From a virus, in IMG/VR virus record IMGVR_UViG_3300030329_002747, positions 1 to 29,928 of that record: 29,928 nt of DNA. One strand, given 5' to 3'. A model generated the notes under the pieces. The model ran no database searches and was not told the origin of the DNA. It was given only the letters and a program-made list of their open reading frames with translations. How positions within the stretch are numbered: the first letter of the stretch is position 1; every line of letters begins with the position of its first letter. Made by a program: the position numbers and the translations under genes. Shown piece by piece: positions 29,785 to 29,928 of this stretch.

Positions 29785-29928
29785 GATTTCTAAAATACAT
29801 ACTACTATTGTTGGTAGGGCAAGTTGCCATAAGCCAAAATACTATAACAAGTGAGGGAGCTTTAAATAAATACCTTAAAACTAATGGCATATTAGTAATA
29901 GAATTTTGGGCTGAGTGGAACGATAAAA
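29781..29928 (+). CDS. Secreted thioredoxin-fold protein (5' part; continues at position 1)
   Basis: The start of the junction-spanning gene: ATG at 29781 overlaps the TGA of the coiled-coil gene. The first 17 codons encode a signal peptide (MRFLKYILLLLVGQVAIS) with export motif ISQ-N. The frame runs off the window inside the 99-base repeat and continues in phase at positions 1-332. The complete protein is 126 residues and is described at the first part. Confidence 0.8.
   Translation, partial: MRFLKYILLLLVGQVAISQNTITSEGALNKYLKTNGILVIEFWAEWNDK
29830..29928. repeat. Right copy of 99-bp terminal direct repeat
   Basis: Identical to 1-99. The match begins at the second base of a codon in the thioredoxin-fold gene and ends at the last base of the window, showing that the contig closes on itself. 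Confidence 0.95.

Overview
The window looks like one complete, small tailed-phage genome. The last 99 bases (29830-29928) repeat the first 99 exactly, and a reading frame runs across that junction, so the unit genome is a circle of 29,829 bp, probably cut open at an arbitrary point by the assembler. The DNA is strongly AT-rich. Genes are tightly packed, many with ATGA or TAATG stop/start overlaps, and few starts have a Shine-Dalgarno sequence. One promoter fits the Bacteroidetes TTG-N(19-21)-TAnnTTTG consensus. Several late products carry Flavobacteriia-style signal peptides ending in ..Q. I infer a phage of a probably aquatic flavobacterium. A tape measure protein, a tail assembly chaperone pair and the lack of sheath genes indicate siphovirus morphology. 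I see no integrase, CI-type repressor, att site, tRNA or CRISPR array, so a virulent lifestyle is likely.

Layout. (1) Positions 1-2052 (+): the end of a secreted thioredoxin-fold protein, a YkuD-type lysin, a 3TM holin and a metallophosphoesterase. (2) Positions 2136-4623 (-): the early or nucleotide operon, read from one promoter at 4645-4676. It holds a coiled-coil protein, two tiny proteins (one zinc-ribbon-like), small hypotheticals, a DUF6378-like protein, a thymidylate-synthase/dCMP-hydroxymethylase homologue, a dCMP deaminase and a MazG-like pyrophosphohydrolase. (3) Positions 4770-8534 (+): replication and regulation, with a small HTH protein, an SSB-like protein, a winged-helix replication initiator, a phage Dam methyltransferase, a VRR-NUC nuclease, a sigma-factor-like protein and several very small genes. 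(4) Positions 8531-10787 (+): HNH nuclease, ParB-like protein and both terminase subunits. (5) Positions 10818-19656 (+): tail genes, including a chaperone pair apparently made by -1 frameshifting on a T10 run, tail completion proteins, two large tail proteins and the tape measure. (6) Positions 19686-27802 (+): XkdF-like protease, scaffold, major capsid protein, a probable tail tube protein, portal fused to a MuF-like domain, head-tail connector and an appendage protein. (7) Position 27802 to the junction (+): an envelope/lysis set of a predicted outer-membrane barrel, a secreted protein with an LDL-receptor-A-like motif and a T9SS-like C-terminus, two small membrane proteins and the thioredoxin-fold protein.

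How it fits together. Host polymerase probably transcribes the nucleotide operon. Four late genes are preceded by a different motif, (G/A)AACAA-N14-TATTTATA, with identical spacing each time. The phage's own sigma-like protein is the obvious candidate to read it. Tail genes precede head genes and the portal lies about 13.6 kb from the terminase, an unusual order. The points most worth following are the shared promoter motif, the chaperone frameshift, an Asp in place of the Asn that marks thymidylate synthases, the secreted accessory proteins, and near-absence of GATGC.
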